The notes below the pieces were generated by a model that ran no database searches, was not told the DNA's origin, and saw only the letters and a program-made list of their open reading frames with translations. The position numbers and the translations under genes were made by a program. From Coprovicinus avistercoris (lineage in GTDB: Bacteria; Actinomycetota; Coriobacteriia; Coriobacteriales; Atopobiaceae), in the NCBI GenBank assembly GCA_018714895.1, contig DVMQ01000020.1, forward strand, positions 1 through 33,527: DNA of 33,527 bases, in the 5' to 3' direction. Below are positions 1-7,425 of the stretch, piece after piece (position 1 is the stretch's first letter; every line of letters starts with the position of its first letter).

Positions 1-267
1 AAAATTCATCGTATCGAGAATACCCAAGCCAGCATACACGTCACCACCGGGAGAGTCGATGTAAAGCGAGATGTCTTTATCAGGATCTTGACTCTCGAGA
101 TGTAAAAGCTGAGCAATTACCAGGTTAGCCGAATCGCGTGTAACTTCCTCGCCGAGAAAAACAATGCGATCGTTAAGCAGACGAGAATAAATGTCATAGC
201 TACGCTCTCCACGTGGTGTTTGTTCAACCACGTACGGAATAAGCGGAATGTTTGTTGGGTTATGCAT
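1..267 (-). CDS. clpP: ATP-dependent Clp protease proteolytic subunit, N-terminal part (runs off the window)
   Basis: The first 89 codons read on the minus strand give a ClpP N-terminus, beginning MHNPTNIPLIPYVVEQTPRG. It contains the family hallmarks SRLLNDRIVFLGEEV and LYIDSPGGDVYAGLGILDTM. The second is the core just before the catalytic serine, which lies outside the window. ClpP is the self-compartmentalised serine peptidase that works with ClpX/ClpC unfoldases in the cytosol. The ATG start at 265-267 has an AGGGAG ribosome site six bases upstream. It lies 121 bp downstream of tig on the same strand, the usual tig-clpP(-clpX) order. A strong GC-rich hairpin lies between tig and this start. 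Identity is secure, but catalytic residues cannot be checked here. Confidence 0.95.
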   Translation of the reverse strand, partial: MHNPTNIPLIPYVVEQTPRGERSYDIYSRLLNDRIVFLGEEVTRDSANLVIAQLLHLESQDPDKDISLYIDSPGGDVYAGLGILDTMNF

Positions 268-293
268 ATAAGCTCCCTTGTTGTTTATACAGC

Positions 294-323
294 GCCCGGG
301 CTCCCGCATGACGGGGCCCGGGC
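294..323 (-). repeat. GC-rich hairpin in the tig-clpP spacer
   Basis: The arms GCCCGGG (294-300) and CCCGGGC (317-323) pair. The inner arms pair with one bulged base, giving about 12 nearly all-GC pairs closing a five-base loop at 307-311. No T-run follows on either strand, so it is not a standard intrinsic terminator. On the minus strand it ends about 17 bases upstream of the clpP ribosome site. A processing site, stability element or 5'-leader structure of clpP is more likely; this is inference. Confidence 0.6.
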
Positions 324-366
324 CATCTATCCAGCAGTACTACTTCATAACAGAGAAGCTTGGCAT

Positions 367-386
367 AAAAGGTGTTGTTCCACCTT
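367..386 (-). terminator. Weak candidate terminator after tig
   Basis: The inverted repeat AAGGTG / CACCTT (369-374 and 381-386) has a six-base loop. It starts two bases past the tig stop codon and is followed on the minus strand by TTTT. The stem is only six pairs, so it may be partial, allowing readthrough into clpP. Confidence 0.4.
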
Positions 387-388
387 CT

Positions 389-1735
389 TTATTCGCCGGA
401 CTCCTCCGTAGATTCAGAAGCCTCTTCGCGCTCAGCACGACGACGAGCAACCTCATCAACCTCGGTTACAGCGGCATTGTCAACAAGCCAGTTCAGTGCC
501 TTGGTGCGCTTTACCGACTCACGGACGGCAGGAAGACGACCAGCATCACGCCACTGCTTCATCAAATCCTCTGGATTCTCTGCACCGGACTTCTCGAACT
601 CAGCCTTAACGTCATCCTCGGTTGCCTCAAAGCCCAGGTGCTCGGCAAGAGCATCGAGTGCCAGAGACTGACGGGCACGCTCAGCGGACTGCTCGCGGAG
701 ATCGTTAATGAAGTCCTGCGGCTGAATGCCACGCATCTGCAGGAAGGTATCAAGGGTCAGGCCCTGAGCCTGCAGCTGGGACAGGAAGTTCTGAGCAGTC
801 TCATTAAAGACCTGCTCAACATAGTTCTCGGGAACCTCTTCAAGCGTGAGGTGCTCAGCAAGAGCAGTTACCAGACGATCTTCCTTGAGACCTGGGAGCG
901 AAGTGCGCTTATCGTTTTCAATCTCGCTCTTCATGGCCTCGCGAAGCTCGTCGACCGTATCGTAGCCAAAGCTCTCTTTTGCTACCTCATCAGTAAGCTC
1001 AGGAGTAACAGCATGCTTAATAGCATTAAGCGTTACCTTAACAGTAATGTTGGTGGCGTTGTCGCCTTCACCGGAGGTCCAGCTTACATCCTTGGTCTCA
1101 CCCTTGGACATGCCCACGACAGCCTCTTCAAAGTCTTTAGGAAGGCCATGTCCATCAAGTGAAAGGAGACGATTCTTGCCGGCAAGGCCCTCGCCGCCCT
1201 CAATGCTCTCAACATCTACAGAGACAATATCTCCGGCAGCGGCAGGACGATCCTCTTCAATGTCTTCATAGGTGGTGCGATAGCTCATGAGCTGATCGAG
1301 CTGCTCAGCAATTTCAGCCTCGGTAGCCTCTGCAGGAGGCATTTCAATGGCAGGAGCATCGTAAGAATCAAGCTCGCAAGCCGGACGGACCGGAAGGGTA
1401 ACTTCGGTCTCATAATCAGAGCCCTCAACAACGAGTGCAGGCTCGTCGCCAAAGCTCACCTCTCCAACCGGAACAATATCGAGCTCTTCAAGCAGAAGCG
1501 GCTCAGCATCGTTAAGAAGCTCATTGGTAGCCTGTGCCAACACAGCGTCGCGACCCATAACTGCATCAATCATGGGACGAGGAGCATGACCCTTACGGAA
1601 GCCCTGGAATCGATACTTCTGAGCAATGTCAGAGTAGGCATGCTTAATAGCGCGATCTACATCGGCGCTATCAACGGTGAGCTTCGCAACAAGCTGGTTG
1701 TCCTGAGGCTTATCGGCGGTGACGGTGATCTTCAA
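389..1735 (-). CDS. tig: Trigger factor (ribosome-associated chaperone / prolyl isomerase)
   Basis: This 448-residue protein matches the usual length of trigger factor (E. coli 432). The N-terminal ribosome-binding domain carries the signature loop as GFRKGHAPRPMI (about residues 45-56). An FKBP-like middle domain lies at about 155-245 (GDIVSVDVESIEGGEG...), and the rest is a helical, acidic C-terminal chaperone arm. It binds near the ribosome exit tunnel and helps nascent chains fold. I chose the TTG start at 1733-1735 because GGAGG precedes it and the product then begins MKITVTADKP. An upstream in-frame start would add 12 untypical residues, MLRRAREHTGGT, that overlap the ribosome site. The C-terminus ends in a Glu/Ser-rich tail. 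clpP follows on the same strand, linking folding and proteolysis. Confidence 0.96.
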   Translation of the reverse strand: MKITVTADKPQDNQLVAKLTVDSADVDRAIKHAYSDIAQKYRFQGFRKGHAPRPMIDAVMGRDAVLAQATNELLNDAEPLLLEELDIVPVGEVSFGDEPALVVEGSDYETEVTLPVRPACELDSYDAPAIEMPPAEATEAEIAEQLDQLMSYRTTYEDIEEDRPAAAGDIVSVDVESIEGGEGLAGKNRLLSLDGHGLPKDFEEAVVGMSKGETKDVSWTSGEGDNATNITVKVTLNAIKHAVTPELTDEVAKESFGYDTVDELREAMKSEIENDKRTSLPGLKEDRLVTALAEHLTLEEVPENYVEQVFNETAQNFLSQLQAQGLTLDTFLQMRGIQPQDFINDLREQSAERARQSLALDALAEHLGFEATEDDVKAEFEKSGAENPEDLMKQWRDAGRLPAVRESVKRTKALNWLVDNAAVTEVDEVARRRAEREEASESTEESGE

Positions 1736-1807
1736 CGTTCCTCCAGTGTGTTCTCGTGCTCGGCGCAGCAAGGATTGCTACGCGTATACGTTTGTGCCTT
1801 GTGCGCA

Positions 1808-1893
<86 letters not shown>

Positions 1894-1943
1894 GTTTAGC
1901 GCATGCAGAGCCTTCTTATAGTAGCAAACACTGAGAGTATACC

Positions 1944-1969
1944 CGCGTGAAACTCTAGCAATTCACGCG
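1944..1969 (-). terminator. Perfect 8-bp inverted repeat downstream of carB
   Basis: The arms CGCGTGAA and TTCACGCG are separated by ten bases and lie about 50 bases past the carB stop on the minus strand. No T-tract follows, so it may be a 3'-end stability or Rho-assisted termination structure rather than a classic terminator. It also lies upstream of tRNA-Leu. Confidence 0.35.
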
Positions 1970-2017
1970 CTCGGCATGAGGAATGGGCTTTTCGTCCAAT
2001 CCAAACTCCACAATTAC

Positions 2018-5000
2018 CTAGTCTAAATCTTGTAAGGCTACTGGAGCAAGCTCTGCGCCAGCTTTTAAAGCAGCAAGTGCTTGCACGAGCGCTGTTGTTG
2101 CCGAAAGTGCCGTTACCAGGCAAATTCCTCGGTTCACCGCCTCATTGCGCATAATAAAACCATCTCCGCGTGATGAATGACCGTGCGGCGTATTTATGAT
2201 GAATGCCACATTCCCAGCTTCCATTTCATCAACAACATTGGGATGCCCCGATGAAATAGGCTGAATAACACGACAAGAAATTCCGGCAGCTCGCAGCGTT
2301 TTTGCCGTACCTTTTGTTGCCATAATGTCGTATCCCAAAGCCGAGAGCATCAACCCAACAGGACCAACCGAGCGCTTATCGCGATCACACACCGAGATAA
2401 AGACACTGCCCGATCCTGGCATCTCATATTCAATAGCCTGGCGCGTTTTTGCGTATGCCTCTGGGAAGTTTGGTGCAATGCCCATCACTTCACCCGTCGA
2501 CTTCATCTCCGGGCCCAACACATTGTCGGCCCCCGGGAATCGGGCCCAGGGCATAACTGCTTCTTTAACGGCGTAATACCCACGCCATACGCATTCTTCA
2601 GGCAAATTCAAATCGTCAAGCATCTCGCCTGCCATAAGGCGTGCAGCCATTTTTGCTAAGGAAATACCGGTAGCCTTTGACGAGAATGGAACCGTACGGC
2701 TCGCACGAGGATTCATTTCAATAACAAAGATCTGCTCATCCTTAACGGCATATTGAATATTGAGAAGACCCACCACACCCACTGCGAGTGCAAGCTTGTG
2801 GGTAAGCTCACGCACCTTTTCTACCAATGCATCGGAAAGTGAGAAAGGCGGATAGCAACAAGCTGAGTCGCCCGAATGAATGCCGCACTCCTCAATATGC
2901 TCCAAGACTGAAGCAACGTAGCATCGCTTTCCATCGCAAAGTGCGTCCACATCAAGCTCTATTGCGTCTTCCAAAAAAGCATCCAAATACACAGGGCGCT
3001 CAGGAGAAACACGTGTTGCAGCCGACATATAACGATCAAGATCCGAATCGTTATATACAATAGCCATGCCGCGTCCACCCAATACGTAGCTCGGTCTCAC
3101 CAGAAGCGGATAGCCCACCTTACGCGCTGCTTCATGAGATTCATCCAGCGTTTTTGCAACGGCTGAAGGCGGATAGGCGATATTCAGCGTATCGAGAAGC
3201 TCGGCAAAGCTATCACGGTCTTCCGCAAGATCAATCGCATCAGGCTGCGTTCCCATGAGAGGAACACCCGCCTCAGTAAGTCTCCGCGCTAGGTTAATAG
3301 GGGTTTGACCGCCCAGCGTCACAATAACGCCTACCGGACGCTCAAGTGCCACAACATCTAACACGTCTTCAAAGGTAAGCGGCTGGAAATAGAGACGGTC
3401 GCTCGTATCATAATCGGTCGAGACGGTTTCTGGATTGCAGTTCACCATAACCGTTTCAAAGCCACGCTCTTTTAGTGCATAGGCAGCATGAACACAGCAA
3501 TAATCAAATTCGATACCCTGTCCTATACGGTTTGGACCTGCTGAGAGAATCATGACACGCGGGCGAGACGCTTCCTTCTGCTCACTTGCCGCTTGTGGTA
3601 CATAGGAGAGATAGTAGTAACTCGTCGTAGCACTAAACTCACCTGCACAGGTATCCACCGTCCTCACGCAGGGTCGTACGCCAAGTATTTCTCGGACAGC
3701 ACGAACAACATCTTCTGTGCGACCGGTTAAGCGAGCGATTTGAGCATCTGAAAAACCAAGCTGTTTTGCCGCCAACATGTGCTCACTTTTCAGGCCCACC
3801 AAACCAAGTCCTGCAATAGCACCCTCAGCTGTCACAATATCGACAATGCGATGCAAAAACCAAGGATCGATGTGAGTGAGCTCGTACAGCTGCTCAACAG
3901 TCCAACCACGCCTTAGCGCTTCAGCGACATAGAAGATTCTTTCTGGTGTAGGAGTAGCCACGCGACGCGTAAACGTTTCTATATCGAGTTCGGCCATGCA
4001 AAACTTATCGCCAGCATATCCAAGACCATCGAAGCCCTCTTCAAGTGAGCGCAGAGCTTTCTGGAGTGCTTCTTCAAAGGTAGCACCGATGGCCATAACC
4101 TCGCCGACTGACTTCATGCGCGTTGTGAGCGTCTCATCAGCGCCCTGGAATTTCTCAAAAGCAAATCGAGGGATCTTTACGACACAATAATCCAACGAAG
4201 GTTCAAAACAGGCAGGAGTTTCTCCCGTAATGTCATTTTCAATTTCGTCAAGGGTGTAGCCCACCGCAAGTAAGGCAGCGATCTTTGCAATCGGAAAGCC
4301 CGTTGCTTTAGAAGCAAGTGCAGAAGATCGGCTCACACGCGGGTTCATCTCAATTACTATGACGCGGCCATCCTGTGGATTAACCGCAAATTGAACGTTT
4401 GAACCTCCGCATGCAACACCAACACGCTCAAGAATGGCAAGCGAGTAGTTACGAAGGCGCTGGAGCTCGGTATCTGTAAGGGTTTGCACAGGTGCCACCG
4501 TAATGGAATCGCCCGTATGAACACCCATAGGATCGAGATTTTCGATGGAGCACACCACAACACCGTTACCAGCGCTGTCGCGCATTACCTCCATCTCAAT
4601 CTCTTTCCAGCCCTCCAAGCTTTGCTCGACAAGAACTTCTGAGACGGGTGAAAGAGCCAGCCCTTGCTCGGCGATGGCGATAAGCTCCTCGTGTGTGCGT
4701 GCAATACCTCCACCGGATCCACCAAGGGTAAAAGCAGGCCGCAGCACAACGGGATAGCCAATCTCAGAAGCCACGCACTCACACTCGTCAATAGTATGCG
4801 CAACACGGGAGCGAGCTACCTCAAGACCAATATCGCGCATGGCATTGGCAAAGAGCTCACGATCCTCTCCCGTTCGAATAGAGGCAATGTCACAACCAAT
4901 AACCTCCACCTCATACTTTTTAAGCACACCGGACTCTGCAAGCTCTACTGCACAGTTCAACCCTGTCTGTCCGCCCATATTTGCAAGCAATGCATCAGGA

Positions 5001-5245
5001 CGTTCGCGAGCGATAATTTTTTCTACCGATTGCGCAGTAACTGGCTCAATGTAGGTTCGGTCGGCCATCGCAGGATCGGTCATGATGGTTGCGGGATTGG
5101 AATTAACCAGCACCACCTCATAGCCTTGTTCACGCAAGGCCTTACATGCCTGAGTTCCGGAATAATCAAACTCGCACGCCTGACCAATAACAATTGGACC
5201 AGAGCCAATAATCAAAATCTTTTTAATATCAGTCCTCTTGGGCAT
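2018..5245 (-). CDS. carB: Carbamoyl-phosphate synthase large subunit
   Basis: The protein has 1075 residues, full length for CarB. It starts MPKRTDIKKILIIGSGPIVI, the conserved N-terminus, and carries two homologous ATP-grasp synthetase halves. The first (about 1-400) includes GQACEFDYSGTQACKAL and VIEMNPRVSRSSALASKATG. The second (about 550-935) repeats these as GQGIEFDYCCVHAAYAL and IEMNPRASRTVPFSSKATG. The C-terminal region (about 936-1075) is the MGS-like allosteric domain. With CarA it makes carbamoyl phosphate from glutamine-derived ammonia, bicarbonate and two ATP, for pyrimidine and arginine synthesis. It starts one base after the carA stop, so the two are co-transcribed; GGAGAGG in the carA end is the likely ribosome site. 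Confidence 0.98.
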   Translation of the reverse strand: MPKRTDIKKILIIGSGPIVIGQACEFDYSGTQACKALREQGYEVVLVNSNPATIMTDPAMADRTYIEPVTAQSVEKIIARERPDALLANMGGQTGLNCAVELAESGVLKKYEVEVIGCDIASIRTGEDRELFANAMRDIGLEVARSRVAHTIDECECVASEIGYPVVLRPAFTLGGSGGGIARTHEELIAIAEQGLALSPVSEVLVEQSLEGWKEIEMEVMRDSAGNGVVVCSIENLDPMGVHTGDSITVAPVQTLTDTELQRLRNYSLAILERVGVACGGSNVQFAVNPQDGRVIVIEMNPRVSRSSALASKATGFPIAKIAALLAVGYTLDEIENDITGETPACFEPSLDYCVVKIPRFAFEKFQGADETLTTRMKSVGEVMAIGATFEEALQKALRSLEEGFDGLGYAGDKFCMAELDIETFTRRVATPTPERIFYVAEALRRGWTVEQLYELTHIDPWFLHRIVDIVTAEGAIAGLGLVGLKSEHMLAAKQLGFSDAQIARLTGRTEDVVRAVREILGVRPCVRTVDTCAGEFSATTSYYYLSYVPQAASEQKEASRPRVMILSAGPNRIGQGIEFDYCCVHAAYALKERGFETVMVNCNPETVSTDYDTSDRLYFQPLTFEDVLDVVALERPVGVIVTLGGQTPINLARRLTEAGVPLMGTQPDAIDLAEDRDSFAELLDTLNIAYPPSAVAKTLDESHEAARKVGYPLLVRPSYVLGGRGMAIVYNDSDLDRYMSAATRVSPERPVYLDAFLEDAIELDVDALCDGKRCYVASVLEHIEECGIHSGDSACCYPPFSLSDALVEKVRELTHKLALAVGVVGLLNIQYAVKDEQIFVIEMNPRASRTVPFSSKATGISLAKMAARLMAGEMLDDLNLPEECVWRGYYAVKEAVMPWARFPGADNVLGPEMKSTGEVMGIAPNFPEAYAKTRQAIEYEMPGSGSVFISVCDRDKRSVGPVGLMLSALGYDIMATKGTAKTLRAAGISCRVIQPISSGHPNVVDEMEAGNVAFIINTPHGHSSRGDGFIMRNEAVNRGICLVTALSATTALVQALAALKAGAELAPVALQDLD

Positions 5246-5246
5246 C

Positions 5247-6515
5247 CTACTTACACCTCTCCCCGCATGCGAGATAATTCTCTTCTCCTCTCATAAGCGC
5301 CTTAAATGCATCGAACGCATAGAGCGCATCGTGAGGACCAGGTGCAGCCTCTGGATGGTATTGCAGAGAAAAGGCCGGCTGATCAAGGAACTGCACGCCT
5401 TCAAGGCTACCGTCATTGAGATTGATATGAGTGAGACGAATGCGCCCAAATTCTTTTGTTTGCACCACCGGCGCGATATGTCTTTTGCACCAAAAGCGCA
5501 AATCACCATCGGAGGGATGCTCTGAAATCCCGCCGGAGAGTTCTGGGATGAGTTGTCCAAATGAAGAAAAAATCGGCACATAATTGTGATTTTGCGCGGT
5601 TATCTCCACGCGATTGGTAAGCATATTCATGACGGGTTCATTGCCGCCATGATGACCAAAAGGAAGCTTGTCGATATGTGCGCCAGCAGCAAGTGAAAGT
5701 GCTTGGTTTCCTAAACAAATGCCAAAAAGCGGAACAGTGCCGATAAGAGCATGGGCTATTTCAGCAAGCTCGGACACACTCCTCGGATCGCCCGGTCCAT
5801 TGGAAAGCATGACACCATCGGGTCTTAAAGCCAGTACGTCTTCAGGCGCGGTATCCCAAGGAACTACTTGAACCTCGCAGCCCACCGACTGCAAGCTCTT
5901 AAGAATAGATTTCTTAACACCAAAGTTATAGACCACCACGGTATGACGTTCATCAGACTGAACATTCTCCTTGCTGCTTGCAGGAAGCGTGGTGATATGG
6001 TCGCGCGAGACGTCAGCTACATAGTTATGATCTGAAATAAAACTCGATTCACGCACGCGTGCCAAAAGACTCTCAGGGTCAAGGTCTTGAGTTGATATGG
6101 CTCCACGCATTGCACCTGCTCTGCGAACTGCCAAGGTTATGGTTCGTGTATCAACACCTTCTATTGCGACAATCCCCTGTTTTTTAAGCCACGTTGGCAA
6201 AGCATAATCACTCTGCCAATTGCTCGGTGTATAGCACATATCATGGACGATAAGCCCTTTGAGTGCAGGAGTGTCAGACTGTAAATCTGCCTCACAAACA
6301 CCGTAGTTTCCCACTTGAGGATAGGTAAGTGCCACAATTTGACCAGCATAGGATGGGTCGCTTATTACTTCGGGATAACCCGTCATGGAAGTATTAAAAA
6401 CTACCTCGCCAAAAGTTTCTCCATCCGCACCCGCAGAGAACCCTTGCAACACAAGACCATTCTCTAGTGCAAGCAACGCACGAGGTCGTTTTCCGGCATC
6501 TACCAATAGGTTCAT
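5247..6515 (-). CDS. carA: Carbamoyl-phosphate synthase small subunit (glutaminase)
   Basis: This 422-residue protein has the CarA N-terminal domain (LLALENGLVLQG..., GEVVFNTSMTGYPEVISDPS) and a class I glutamine amidotransferase domain. The nucleophile is Cys267 in GICLGNQ, and His387/Glu389 in YHPEAAPGPHD complete the triad. The usual GICLGHQ is GICLGNQ here; the replaced His is not part of the triad. It supplies ammonia to CarB. The ATG start has GAGGGG six bases upstream. No other pyr genes lie nearby. It has its own promoter candidate and a leader of about 165 bases, so regulation may act in the leader. Confidence 0.98.
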   Translation of the reverse strand: MNLLVDAGKRPRALLALENGLVLQGFSAGADGETFGEVVFNTSMTGYPEVISDPSYAGQIVALTYPQVGNYGVCEADLQSDTPALKGLIVHDMCYTPSNWQSDYALPTWLKKQGIVAIEGVDTRTITLAVRRAGAMRGAISTQDLDPESLLARVRESSFISDHNYVADVSRDHITTLPASSKENVQSDERHTVVVYNFGVKKSILKSLQSVGCEVQVVPWDTAPEDVLALRPDGVMLSNGPGDPRSVSELAEIAHALIGTVPLFGICLGNQALSLAAGAHIDKLPFGHHGGNEPVMNMLTNRVEITAQNHNYVPIFSSFGQLIPELSGGISEHPSDGDLRFWCKRHIAPVVQTKEFGRIRLTHINLNDGSLEGVQFLDQPAFSLQYHPEAAPGPHDALYAFDAFKALMRGEENYLACGERCK

Positions 6516-6685
6516 ACACTGCCCCTCTCAGCCGTGCGTTATGCCGCATATCTCAAGCATTTAGCGAACAGCATGGGGGCAGAACAAACGTCCGCCACTC
6601 ATGCGGCAGACACTAAAGGATGCTTGCAACTATGTGCAGCTCAACGCCCTTTTCGGTATCTCGTACCGCATTAAAGGTTTTGAAC
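6516..6685 (-). promoter_or_regulatory. Structured 5' leader of carAB
   Basis: Between the carA promoter candidate and the start codon is a non-coding leader of about 165 bases. It contains a perfect 8-bp long-range inverted repeat: TGCCGCAT at 6542-6549 and ATGCGGCA at 6601-6608. The upstream copy of that stem also overlaps a local CCGC/GCGG pairing. I do not recognise a named riboswitch or a PyrR anti-antiterminator here. Confidence 0.4.
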
Positions 6686-6713
6686 AGTATAGAGGTTAGT
6701 GGTATGAATACAA
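6686..6713 (-). promoter_or_regulatory. Candidate promoter of carAB
   Basis: On the minus strand, -35 TTGTAT (6708-6713) and -10 TATACT (6686-6691) are separated by 16 bases. It lies just downstream of the metallophosphoesterase stop codon, so carAB need not depend on the sugar operon. Confidence 0.6.
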
Positions 6714-6747
6714 TCGTTGATTTAAAACCAGTTGTAAAAAGTTGATC

Positions 6748-7350
6748 TCAGCGTTTTGGCTCAATATCAAAGATTTGCGCACCACAGGCATTGATAATGC
6801 GTGTACCTGAAGGATGATTGCGCTCACGCTCAATACGACCGTAATTCATATGAACATGACCGTGCACCATAATGGTGGGATGCACGATCTCCAAACAAGT
6901 ATTAAATGCTTCAAAACCTTGGTGAGGAAGATCGTCGAGGTCTCCATAACCGCGTATAGGAGCATGCGTCACCAATAAATCAATCTCGCCCGATAGTCTC
7001 GCCAGCAGAGATTGCTTGAATACCTTCCAATACATCTCTTGTTCGGAATAACCGACAATGCGGTCGTTGTAGCGAACAGATCCGCCGAAGCCCATAATGC
7101 GCAACCCCTGGCACTCTATCGTGCGGTTATCAATAGGAATGCATCCCTGGGGAGGATGGTTATCATAATCGCGATCATGATTGCCTGGAACATACAATAA
7201 CGGAACATTGGCAAGAGTCACGATGTGTTCGAGATAGGTTGCTGGCAAATCACCACAGGATATTATCAGCTCAACATCTGCCATACGATCACGATCATAG
7301 TAAGTCGTAAGCCAGGCCTCTTCCACATCTGATATAGCAAGTACTTTCAT
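6748..7350 (-). CDS. Metallophosphoesterase (calcineurin-like, variant first motif)
   Basis: This 200-residue protein has the calcineurin-like phosphoesterase motif series: SDVEEAW near residue 8, SCGDLP, VPGNHDRDYD, THAPIRGYGDLDDLPH and HGHVHMNYG. The family hydrolyses phosphomonoesters or diesters with two metal ions; the substrate here is unknown. The first motif is D-x-E rather than the usual D-x-H, so one metal ligand differs. As I remember it, related clostridial proteins share this feature, so it is probably subfamily-wide rather than a defect. I chose the ATG start (MKVLAISD) over an in-frame TTG three codons upstream. It is the last gene before the carA promoter, 75 bases after the BMP-domain gene, and is probably co-transcribed with the gal genes. 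No signal peptide is present, so it should be cytosolic. Confidence 0.88.
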   Translation of the reverse strand: MKVLAISDVEEAWLTTYYDRDRMADVELIISCGDLPATYLEHIVTLANVPLLYVPGNHDRDYDNHPPQGCIPIDNRTIECQGLRIMGFGGSVRYNDRIVGYSEQEMYWKVFKQSLLARLSGEIDLLVTHAPIRGYGDLDDLPHQGFEAFNTCLEIVHPTIMVHGHVHMNYGRIERERNHPSGTRIINACGAQIFDIEPKR

Positions 7351-7425
7351 GAGTAACAATTCTTTTCAACATAGTGCAAACATATGCATTTATTTGTAGA
7401 TATGCCTAAGGCGAATACGCTGCCA

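Noticed and set aside
278..1162. 294-codon open frame on the plus strand antisense to tig
   Set aside because: No family resemblance and no ribosome site of note; it mirrors the tig coding frame.
4664..5296. 210-codon open frame antisense to the start of carB
   Set aside because: No recognisable motifs; fully explained by carB on the other strand.
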